Source: Adenanthera pavonina (Eukaryota; Streptophyta; Magnoliopsida; Fabales; Fabaceae). Taken from it: a stretch of DNA of 64,000 bases. Location of the stretch: positions 17,176,501-17,240,500 of the forward strand of contig JAIVEN010000012.1 in NCBI GenBank assembly GCA_026686845.1, in the 5' to 3' direction. Under the pieces are notes generated by a model. It had not been told where the DNA came from, did not search any database, and saw only the letters and a program-made list of their open reading frames with translations. Position 1 is the first letter of the stretch; every line of letters starts with the position of its first letter. This document shows, one piece after another, positions 24,930 through 34,024 of the stretch. A program made the translations under genes and the position numbers.

Positions 24930-25553
24930 TCATCAAGGAAAGGCTTGCAATCCCTTGGAGGTTAATCAAGAATAGCAGATTTCTATTCAAATCGTATGCA
25001 TGTTGAGCTAACCAATTTGTACATTTATTAGCCTCTTTAAAGACTTGATTAATCGTAATAGTTCAATCTCTCATGATAAGATTCTTAACTTCTTCAATAG
25101 CATTACTCCAAGGATGCCCATTAGAACTACCACGAGTTATGAGATTTATGACCTTTATGGAATCGTTGTTGACCATAATCCTCCTGAAACCTTTGTCCCA
25201 ACAAAGTTTCATGCCTTGAATTATGGCCATAAGTTCAGCTGCAGTATAAGGCATACCACCCAACTTAGCTATATACCCCATGATCTAATCTCCATTACAA
25301 TCTCTTATAACTCCTCCACCAAAGGCATCTCCTATATTATCAAATGAAGCATTTGCATCCATTCTAATCCATGAACTATTAGGCGGTCTCCATCTTGAGT
25401 AGACATCTCTAAGGTTAGCACCCAAGTATTCTTTATGAACTCTAGCTTGATATCTTCAACAAGCTTTTGAATGCTCAAGAAAGTAGTATCCCAACCCTCA
25501 TGCTCTTCTTTCAGCATAAGGGCAGCTATACCTGGTTTTTTCCATATCAACAT
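24930..25553 (-). pseudogene. LINE-type RNase H domain remnant, minus strand
   Basis: Minus-strand text includes a glycine-rich GGGVIRD-like region (about 25300), then MGYIAKLGGMPYTAAELMAI, IQGMKLCWDKGFRRIMVNND (strand with the central acidic residues), SIKVINLI, and a C-terminal block like INQVFKEANKCTNWLAQHAY (about 25030-24970). This is the plant LINE/RVT_3 RNase H order (AEL.A...GL...W..GFRR..VE.DS; then REGN..AD.LA). A frame change separates the two open segments. It is dead, with no RT attached. The Mutator-like foldback element starts just to its right. Confidence 0.85.
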
Positions 25554-25618
25554 GCATGTGTGGCAAAAAACTTTGTTCCAAGGTACTTTTTTTGTGTACT
25601 TGCTTCTAGCCTCGTACT

Positions 25619-25627
25619 TCTAGAGTG
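25619..25627. repeat. Target site duplication (left), TCTAGAGTG
   Basis: TCTAGAGTG here is repeated exactly at 27287-27295, bracketing the foldback element. Nine bases is the standard Mutator-superfamily duplication length. Confidence 0.85.
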
Positions 25628-27286
25628 AGTTTTTTAGCAATATATAATAAAAAAATAAATAATATATCAAAATGTAACATGTCAAAAACTATTTACCACA
25701 ATATAACACTCAAAATCGAGCCGCATCAATTCGCTTTATCATTTACACAGAAATCGAATAGCTGCAAATCGATTTCTATATTAAATTTTTTTTTTATTTT
25801 TATAAGACTAGGTGGCATACTAATCCTGCCATCCTACCCCCCTCAACCCATTCCCCCTCCTCTCTTCCCCCGTGGAACCGCGGACCCCCCTTCCCCCTCC
25901 CCCTCTCATAATATTACAATTATTTATAATAATTAAAATATATTTAAATTATATTATAAATATATAAATAAATGTCATTTATATTTTTATATAAAATAAT
26001 ATAATATATATTTTAATTCATTTATATAAATAATAAATTATATATTTATTTTTATTAAAATAAGTATATATTTTAAACTTACAAATACATCATATAAAAA
26101 CAATTAAACATATCTCAAGAGACTTTTTATATGTATATACTTTTTCTTGTATTATTTGTACTCATCAAAATAAATAAAATATAAATTATATCTAATTCAT
26201 AAAAGACATATTGTAAATAACAATAAGACGTGGTAAAGTGCTATAAGCATCTAGAATTTCTTTAAGTGTTGGCAAACAACAGAGTAAATCGCATCAGTAT
26301 AATGATGAGAACTGAAATATAAATGTAACTTAGGATAAACTAACTCCACAAGTTTGAGTACTCTTAAATTTTATGTATTAGATAAGATGACCAACATTAT
26401 TAGTTTTAATGATATTAAATAGTAAAGCAAAAAGTTTGTGTGATATATGTGTTTAATATCCAGGAAAAAAAGAAGCATGATATAAATAATATAATGAATA
26501 TTAAATATATATATCACGCAAATTTTTTACTTCATTATTTAATATCATCAAAACTAATTATGTAGGTCATCTAAACTAACACATAAGATTCAAAAGTACT
26601 TAGACTTGTGGAATTAGTTTATCCTAAGTTACATTTCTATTTCAGTTTTCATTATTGTACTAATGCGATTTACTCTATTATTTGCTAACACTTAAGGAAA
26701 TTCTAGATACTTAGAACACTTTACCACATCTTATTGTAATTTATAATATATCTTTTATCAATTAGATATAATTTATATTTTATTTATTTTGATGAGTACA
26801 AATAATACAAGTAAAGCATATATATATATAAAAGTCTCTTGAGATATGTTTTATATGATGTATTTGTAAGTTTAAAATATATACTTATTTTAATAAAAAT
26901 AAATATATAATTTATTATTTATATAAAAATATAAATGATATTTATTTATATATTTATAATATAATTTAAATATATTTTAATTATTATAAATAATTGTAAT
27001 ATTATGAGAGGGGGGAAGAGGGGTGTCAGCGGTTCCACGGCGGAAGAGGGGAGGGGGAATGGGTTGAGGGGGATAGGATGGCAGGAATAGCCTGCCACCT
27101 AGTCTTATAAAAATTAAAAAAAAATAATTTAACATAGAAATTAATTTGCAGCTATTTAATTTCTGTGTAAATGATAAAGTGAATTGGTGTGGCTCGATTT
27201 TGAGTGTTATATTGTAGTAAATAATTTTTGACATGTTACATTTTAGTATATTATTTATTTTTTTATTATATATTGCTCAAAAAACC
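25628..27286. mobile_element. Mutator-like foldback element with ~0.8-kb inverted arms
   Basis: The element begins AGTTTTTTAGCAATATATAA and ends with the complement of GGTTTTTTGAGCAATATATA. The two halves are near-perfect reverse complements through the whole 1659 bp, meeting near 26457. They include a G/C-rich block (25830-25905 and its complement at 27005-27080) and long AT-rich stretches. Perfect 9-bp flanking duplications (TCTAGAGTG) put it in the Mutator superfamily. There is no transposase, so it is non-autonomous. Mirror open frames at 25625-25936 and 26977-27234 are the same arm read from both ends and are not genes. Confidence 0.9.
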
Positions 27287-27295
27287 TCTAGAGTG

Positions 27296-27520
27296 TTTAT
27301 AATTATTCATACCAACTAAAAATTTTAGTGCCCTTTGGATTATTATTTTATAAAAAATTTATTAAAATAATCACAATTTATAAAAATAAAATTAAAAAAA
27401 AAAATAATTTATCACAAATCTGTTTAAATAAAAAAAATTATAATAAAAAATTATAATTTAATTTACCAAAAAATAAACAAAACATGCCCCTAGTTTCCTA
27501 ATTTGGGCGACGGCAGCTCT
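27296..27520. other. AT-rich spacer
   Basis: Long A/T runs lie between the foldback element and the start of a less AT-rich segment at about 27500. Nothing further is recognised. Confidence 0.5.
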
Positions 27521-27600
27521 CCTAATTCTACCGCACTTCAAAGACGCCTACTTCACTCAATGCCTAATTCTACTGCACTTCAGAGACGCCTACTTCACTC
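27521..27600. repeat. 42-bp tandem duplication
   Basis: Two units (27521-27562 and 27563-27600) begin cctaattctac(c/t)gcacttca and share agacgcctacttcactc. The second is slightly shorter. They lie about 180 bp upstream of the small ORF at 27778. Confidence 0.85.
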
Positions 27601-27777
27601 CTAATTTGTAATTTCATTTTCTTTCAAGCTTTTGCTTGCCCTTTTAGTCCAAAAAAAAAAAGGAAAAGAAAAGAGGGACGCCTGCCTCTGTTAACGGCTG
27701 AGGTCACTTGTGCGTAATGAAACACGGCGTTCCGTGAAACAGGAACGGCCATGATCTCTTTCAATTGAACGGCCACG

Positions 27778-27987
27778 ATGGCGTTCCTTCATCAAAAACG
27801 ACGCCTTTTGATTAAGGATTATGGAACCCGTTCCCTCCTCGTCGATCTGAATCCGTCCCCAATCGATGAACTCTGTAAAATCCTACTGGCAGACCCAGCG
27901 CCGCGTCGGTATGAGGCTAATTACCTGTTAGATATGTTAGATCGTGGAGATGAAGGAGATTGCTTTCTGTCTCCGATTTTGCGATAA
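27778..27987 (+). CDS. Unidentified small ORF, 69 aa, possible first exon
   Basis: An ATG at 27778 opens a frame of 69 codons (MAFLHQKRRLLIKDYGTRSL... ending LSPILR, TAA at 27985-27987). It is noticeably richer in G+C and in codon-like composition than its surroundings, with a DLNPSPIDELCKILLADPAP stretch that looks protein-like. I do not recognise a family. A gt follows immediately after the stop, and repeats fill the following kilobase, so it may be a free-standing small protein, the first exon of a gene with later exons I cannot find, or a captured gene fragment. Function unknown. Confidence 0.35.
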   Translation: MAFLHQKRRLLIKDYGTRSLLVDLNPSPIDELCKILLADPAPRRYEANYLLDMLDRGDEGDCFLSPILR

Positions 27988-28248
27988 GGTAATTTCTTCT
28001 TTGATCCCACAGATCATTGGAAACTTGAGGCACCATATAGCCCCTTGCATTGTAAAGTCTTGATGCAAGGAAATCACGAGAAAAGGTTTCCGAGGTGCAA
28101 AATTTAGTCTTGGCATTACCATTATGAGCGACGAAAACCAGGGTTTTTCTCGCTCGAGTGTTTGGCTTGCCATAAATTATCAATCGCTTCCGCTATAATC
28201 GGGCTTGAATCTTGAATCTGTTAATGCATAGTGGAGTGATACACTTAG

Positions 28249-28960
28249 ATGAGCAGAGCAATATGATGAGGTCATTTTAATCTGAATTTGATGTGGACCA
28301 TTTGTCTCATATAGGTCTTCAAAGTTCTCTGATTGCTTTGCTATTGTATTGTGAATTCATAGTTAAGTGGTTCAGTAAGTCCTGATATAGAAAATGTGGG
28401 GTAATTATTTTCTCTTTCTGTTGTTGAGTAATGTTCTTTCTATGAGCAAAGCAATATGATGAAGTGAGTTTATCTGAATTTGATGTACAGCATTTTTCTC
28501 ATATAGGTCTTCAAAGTTCTCCGATCGCTTTGCTATTTTATTGTACATTCGTAGTTAAGTGGTTCAGTAAGTCATGATATAGGAAAAGTGGGGTAATTGT
28601 CTTCTCTTTCTGTTCTGGAGTAATGTCCTTCAATGAGCAAAGCAGAATGATGAAGTCAGTTTATCTGAATTTGATGTATAGCATTTGTCTCATATAGGTC
28701 TTCAAATTTCTCTGATTTCTTGGTTATGACATTGTGAATTTGTAGTTAAGTGGTTCAATAAATATAGGTGATTTTGAGCAAATATATTCTGTTTCTGTAG
28801 TGCAATGATACCTTCTAATGAACAATGCAAGATGATGAAGTCATTATACTCTGAATTTGATGTGGAGCATTTGTCTCTTATACTAGTGTTCAAAGTTCTC
28901 TGATTGCTGTGCTGTTTCCTGTCGATTTGTAGCTGTGTGCCTCAATATGCCCTGATACTT
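28249..28960. repeat. Four tandem copies of a ~190-bp unit
   Basis: Units start at 28249, 28442, 28633 and 28818 (193, 191, 185 and about 142 bp) with atga(g/a)ca(a/g)agca. Each contains a tctgaatttgatgt stretch, gcatttgtctcatataggtc, ttcaaagttctctgatt and, in the first three, tagttaagtggttca. Identity falls along the array, with the fourth copy truncated. The array is AT-rich and shows no conserved open frame across copies. It lies downstream of the small ORF at 27778 and could be intronic. Confidence 0.88.
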
Positions 28961-29348
28961 TTTCTCCCAATTTCTTATATTTTTTCCTATGGAGTTTGTT
29001 CAATGAGATGGATTTCTCGGGTGTATAGGCTCTAGCTGGAGCTTCACAAGCACAGTTAAACCTCTATGTTGTCTTTGTTGCTTTATGTTTTCCCCTGTTT
29101 CCCTTAATTGGATACTTGATATAGGAGGGGAAAACAAGCTTGCTTGCTGCACTTGTCTTGCAGGAAAAAGAAAAAAAAGAATGAAATTTTCTGATATTTA
29201 CTTTTATCTTATTTTTTTCCAGCTAACTCTCCCTTCTCAATCGAAGCTGAAAATAAATGAGAATTGAAACCTAGTCTTTAGAAGTAAGGAAAGAGAAGTA
29301 ATGATATTTAAATATCTGAATGTCATGGGGAATATTTGTCAAGTGAAC
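28961..29348. other. Non-coding sequence
   Basis: The composition is pyrimidine-rich and intron-like, with no domain-bearing frame. The short open frame at 29085 has no support. Confidence 0.4.
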
Positions 29349-29351
29349 TTA

Positions 29352-30350
29352 TGCCACGTTTGGTATCACAAAAGTCTCAATGCGGAAACAGAACCGGCAA
29401 TGGAAGTCAAAATTTAACGCATTTGGTACTTTGGATCTTGCTTCCCTATGGAAGTCACTTCCATAAAAAATGATGGAAGTGGCTTCCTTGCCTTAGGCCA
29501 TTGAAGTCTCCAAACTTCCCATGGAACTCTGAGATCTTGACTATTTTGCCCCTTCCTTGCTGCCATCTTCATTCCCTATCTGAGCTACCCCAGTCCAAGC
29601 TTCTTATCTTGCACCTCGTCTCACCTCCATCAACGACGAGGACAGCGACAAGCTCGAAAATGACTGACGGTGACATGAGCAAGTTGGTGATGGCATGATA
29701 GGAAGCCTTCCTCATATGATTTTGCCAAAGAAGACAAACCCATGTTTTTGAGAGGTGATGCCATCAAGCTGCTCATTTGGTTTTGCCGGTGGGTTGTGCC
29801 TTGGCGGTGACAGATCTAGTCCATCAAAGAGCAGCGCTGTTAATGAGGTGGAGGTGGGTTCAACAGATCTGGTTCATGGTTTGATTGAAGAAGACGCTGG
29901 GGTCAACGGATCTGGTCTTCGATGATGTTATTTTCCGGCATGGTGAATTCTGGTGGTTGGGGTTCAATAGATCTAGTTTCAGCCATGATTCTAGTTCTAT
30001 TGGACAATAATAGTGGACTGGTGGTGGTCTGAATTTTTTTTTTTTATCTTGATTTGGTTTTCTTCAATTGTTTCTATGTTAATGCTGCTCTAAAAAAAAA
30101 TGGGGAATGGAGGTTGTTACCGGTGGTGGTGCGTGGTGATGTGGGAGGAGAATTTTTTTTTTTTTTTTAATTTTGTGAGGGTATTTTGGTCTTTTTATAT
30201 TATAAATGCAATTATCAACTTAAAATTATACAACACTTCTATGGTCATATCAAACGTATTTTTAAATCCCACTTCCACTTCCTTTTCCTCCTAAGCTTCC
30301 GCTTCCACTTCCACTTCCTTTTAAACCACTTTCACGAATCAAATAGGGCA
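29352..30350. mobile_element. PIF/Harbinger-like non-autonomous element with TTA target duplication
   Basis: The left end reads TGCCACGTTTGGTATCAC; the right end, complemented, reads TGCCCTATTTGATTCGTG, an imperfect terminal inverted repeat. Both flanks are TTA (29349-29351 and 30351-30353), the PIF/Harbinger duplication size and type. Subterminal regions are rich in ggaagt/acttcc words on opposite strands (29400-29510 and 30270-30325). The 999-bp body includes a poly-T tract (30150-30168) and short frames without recognisable domain. No transposase is seen. The TIR is short and diverged, so the superfamily call is moderate. Confidence 0.6.
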
Positions 30351-30353
30351 TTA

Positions 30354-32590
30354 AAGTCTCTTGTTGCCTTGCTAGTGTTGCTATTGGCTTTTTGTTTTGA
30401 CTAATAACTGTGGCATTTCAATTTTCACACTACCCTAGGAATCTGGGATGGGAAAGGGAACAAAGGTTGCATAAAGAGGAATTTCACCATGTTTTTTTGG
30501 ATTTTCTAATGAACATAGATGGAAAATAACAGTAACCAGTAATGTATGTCTCTTACCTATTGGAAGTTGATGAGTATTTAACATTTGGAGGCGAAGCAAT
30601 GGCATAAGTCCATTGCCTGTGCCATGAAAAGCCACAAACATGTGTTGGGGAGCACTTCCCTTATCCTTCTATCTTTTGTAACTTGTCTCTCAAACCCAGT
30701 TATTCAGATCGTGAAAGCAAAAGTTATTCTTGATTGGTTTATGGTAGATATTCAATCAAAGGTAAGGTCATAGGGGCATGTACCTGCCTGCCCTATTAAA
30801 TTTGTAACAAATAGATATAAGATAGAGAACAATGGTGGTTGAAATTGTTAATGTATATCAGTGTGAGCCATTCCAAGTGCCTTATGTAGTAATACCCCTC
30901 ATTTTTTCTGCAAAAGTAAAAGTTAACCAAACACATGGACAAAAAATTCTTAATCTGATCTGATGTGCATTGATCTATTAGATTATACGAGCTTGGTGCA
31001 ACAGAAATATCATTCTTGCCTGTGTTCATTTGTCTTCATGAAATGACCGTTGAAGTACAAGTGTGGGCCAGGAAATGTGAAACTTGTGATCAGATCATCA
31101 GATGTCAGCTTTATCAGAAAACTTGTTATGTTAGTTTCATTCTTGGGGATGCATTGTTTCAAATGATTTTGTTAATTTACTTAATACTATGACATCTTTC
31201 TTTGAGAACTGAGAAGTTATCCATACTATGAGACATAGAAGTTGTGAACATCATCCTTGTGACTATGATTACTCTGAGTTACCACCATGACCATGTTGGG
31301 TAGGTGGCTTCTCTTGTTTTGTTTTGGTTTCTTTTTTTTGGTAGCATTTATGAAGAGGATGGGCTTGCTTAATTACGAAGGTGATTGTGAGGTTAATTGG
31401 CACCGAGCAAACTGGAGTTGAAGGGAGATGATTTAGGGCTTAGTTCGGCTGTCATTCAGATTCTCAGAAGATTAAATTTGGATGGTTCAAATTTATTACT
31501 TCAAAAAAAGTATTACAATATTAAATTATCAAAGATAAATAAATTTAAATTATGCTTAAAGAATTTAGAATTGTAGTAGAGAAAAAGATAAGAAAAAATT
31601 TACCTTATATAACATTAAATTTGAACTGTCCAAATTTGTTGGACACTTCCAATGGAAAGTTGAGAGAGAGGATAATTTGGAAAGTGACAAGAATATGGAT
31701 TCGGTTGGCTGGCCTGACGTTGCCATGGTCAAATCAGGCTACATGGAGCTGGTGTAAAAACTTAGGCTGGGTAATAAAAATGAAAACATCAGAAAGCCAT
31801 GAGTTTATAACCTGAGACATAGTCTGGGGAAAGAGAATCCTTTACTCTCATAACTAATGTTCAACTTCACAATTGAGCTTTTAATTTTCATATATCGAAG
31901 AAGCACATCCTAGATATGCATAGACCATTTTAAACAAGGGATTGCCACACGAATATTATATTTTTAATATTTGTCATCATTGAAACTTTTCATATGGAAC
32001 TTATGGCCAACTATGTCTTATATATTTATTCACACGTTAAAATTTTGACCTAAAGAGTTTGGAGATGATAATTAATTTATTCTTTTAAAAATTATCTACA
32101 AAAAAGTTATAGTTTCAGGTAAATTTAGTACTGGAGTGAGAAAGCAAGTGAGAATTGCTGCTCAGGATAAATTATATGACCAAAAGGTTTTGGAAGAATT
32201 TTAATTGTTCTATGAGCTGATTAAGAACTATGAAGACTTGACATATTTAGAAAAGTGTGTCCAATTTTATGTGATGCACATCATAAATCCGCATAAATTC
32301 TCACTATTTCATTTAAGACATCTCTATTTCTTAATTAATACTCATCATATATGTGTGTGTGCGCATATATATATATATATATATATAATTTTGGTGGTGA
32401 CTAGTCTTATCTGCAATGAACATCTATAAGTTATTTGTAGATCAAAATACAAAAATCATATTTAGATCTAGATTTAAAATTAAAATATAATTCTCTTTCT
32501 CTCGTTCATTTATATAGGGAGAGGCATACACACATATATATGTTTTCTTTTTCTTGACAAAGAGACATATAAACTAATACATCTAAAGTG
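30354..32590. other. Intergenic sequence without recognised gene
   Basis: Several short open frames (for example 30585-30773) lack domain signatures and consistent splice signals. A small inverted pair at about 31470-31495 (attaaatttggatggttcaa) and 31612-31640 (complementary aaatttgaactgtccaaatt) suggests a short MITE remnant. A (TA)n/(GT)n microsatellite lies at 32350-32390. Confidence 0.4.
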
Positions 32591-32599
32591 AATCTGTTC

Positions 32600-32991
32600 T
32601 ATAAAGAAGCCCAAATTGGTGGAGTGGCGGTTACTGGGCCACACATTCCCATTCTCTTTCAATAAGATTTTAAAATGTTTGCTAAGACATGTTAGCGGGT
32701 GAGAGGGTTAATTCTATAACTTTTGGGTTGAGAGTTTGATCCCCTCTATGTTACTAAAGTCCTGATTGGTGGCATTTAATTGTGGAGATCCTCCACTCCT
32801 AGTGGGTTGCAAATCCAACCTTGTCGCTACCTACTAGTAATCTTGTGGTTGACTCACTCCTACGTCCCAAAATATCAACGCCTTTAGTGGTAGCTGAATA
32901 TATAGGACGGATTCTTAATTGTTAGAAGTTCGAGCCCTATTAGGGACTAAAAGCATTTTACATCCTTCCTGATATGTATATAAAAAAAAAA
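32600..32991 (+). mobile_element. tRNA-derived SINE-like sequence with A-tail
   Basis: Two RNA polymerase III box-B-like words are present: agtttgatccc (about 32733-32743) and agttcgagccc (32927-32937). The latter follows a ttagtggtagctgaatata stretch that resembles a decayed box A, and the sequence ends in an A-run at 32982-32991. This layout fits one or two tRNA-derived SINE insertions. Left boundary uncertain; no target duplication identified. Confidence 0.45.
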
Positions 32992-33536
32992 TGATTTTAA
33001 AATGTTTACCATATTCACACATTTTTATAAGTTTTAGCAAAGTTTCTTTTCAATTTCTTTTTGGTTAGATTCAAAAACTAAAATTTTAAAAATGCACATA
33101 GATAAGGAGAGATAATTATAGGGGTTGCTTAAGTATAATTCTTGTGAAGAAATTTCATGGGAAATATATTTTCTTGAAAGTTAACTATTTGAGAAGTTTA
33201 TATTTAGGTTACTTCTTTTTTTTTTTCATTTCTGGGGAAATTTAAAATAATTTTTAAAATAAATGTATCATATTTTAGTGTTGAAGATGTAAATACCCTT
33301 TTATTAAAGAAATGAAATTAACAAATCAGTGGCATTTTTAAAAAAAATATTATAAATCATTTGGAAAGTATAACTTTCTGAATTAAGTCCAACTTTTTTA
33401 GAATTTCAATATTTTTCTAAAATTAAGCAAAAGCCATTGACCTACTTCTTGGGAAGTGTTACTTGCCTCCTCTACTTCTCCCATATCGAGCAATCCCATA
33501 TTTCATGTCTAATAATTATTCTCATATATCATATTA

Positions 33537-33899
33537 CTCCCTCAGTTTCAAAATAATTGTGACTTTAGATTTTTTTCTTGTTTTATAATAATTGTTACTT
33601 ATACTTTTTAAGATAACATTAATTATCTTTTAACAAGTTTATCTTTAATAATGACATTATTAATAAGTGGTTTATGTTTTCATAAATAAAGATATCATAG
33701 TCAATGGCTTTGTGCCTAAGTGGCACTGAGTGCTTCTCACAAATGGGAGGTCGAGTCCCAAGTAGGCATCTTGAATGAAAAATAAGGATATTATCATAAA
33801 ATATACTCATATTTTGCTAATCATATGGTCATTTAATAACTTTTTTAATCCACGTGTACAACTCCAGAGTAACAATATATAGCTTTGAAATGGAGTCGG
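33537..33899. mobile_element. Stowaway-like MITE with TA target duplication
   Basis: The left terminus reads CTCCCTCAGTTTCAAAATAA and the right terminus is the complement of CCGACTCCATTTCAAAG, close to the CTCCCTCCGTTTCAAAATAA-type ends of Stowaway/Mariner MITEs. Flanks are TA on both sides (33535-33536; 33900-33901). At 363 bp it is longer than a typical member because it contains a tRNA-like block (33705-33765). Confidence 0.6.
33705..33765 (+). mobile_element. tRNA-like (SINE head) block nested in the MITE
   Basis: A box-A-like gcctaagtggcactgag and a box-B ggtcgagtccc (33749-33759) are spaced as in a tRNA-derived SINE head. No intact cloverleaf could be drawn, so it is not called as a tRNA gene. 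Confidence 0.45.
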
Positions 33900-34024
33900 T
33901 ATATATTAAGAGAATAATAAGAGTAGTACAATTAATAAGAGCAGTTATTTTATTTCATATTTCATACTTAAAATACATAGTACGTTGTTCTCTCTAATTT
34001 GTTGGTTGGCAAAAAGCACATGGA

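Noticed and set aside
25625..27234. Two ~100- and 85-codon open frames with similar sequence on opposite strands (25625-25936, 26977-27234)
   Set aside because: They are the same inverted-repeat arm of the foldback element read from each end; low-complexity, no start context or domain.
28249..28960. CRISPR-like or satellite array reading of the four ~190-bp units
   Set aside because: Contiguous degenerate tandem units without spacers in a plant nuclear context; a plain tandem repeat.
30585..30773. 62-codon frame with a possible donor site at its end
   Set aside because: No domain, no consistent upstream or downstream exons, composition near background.
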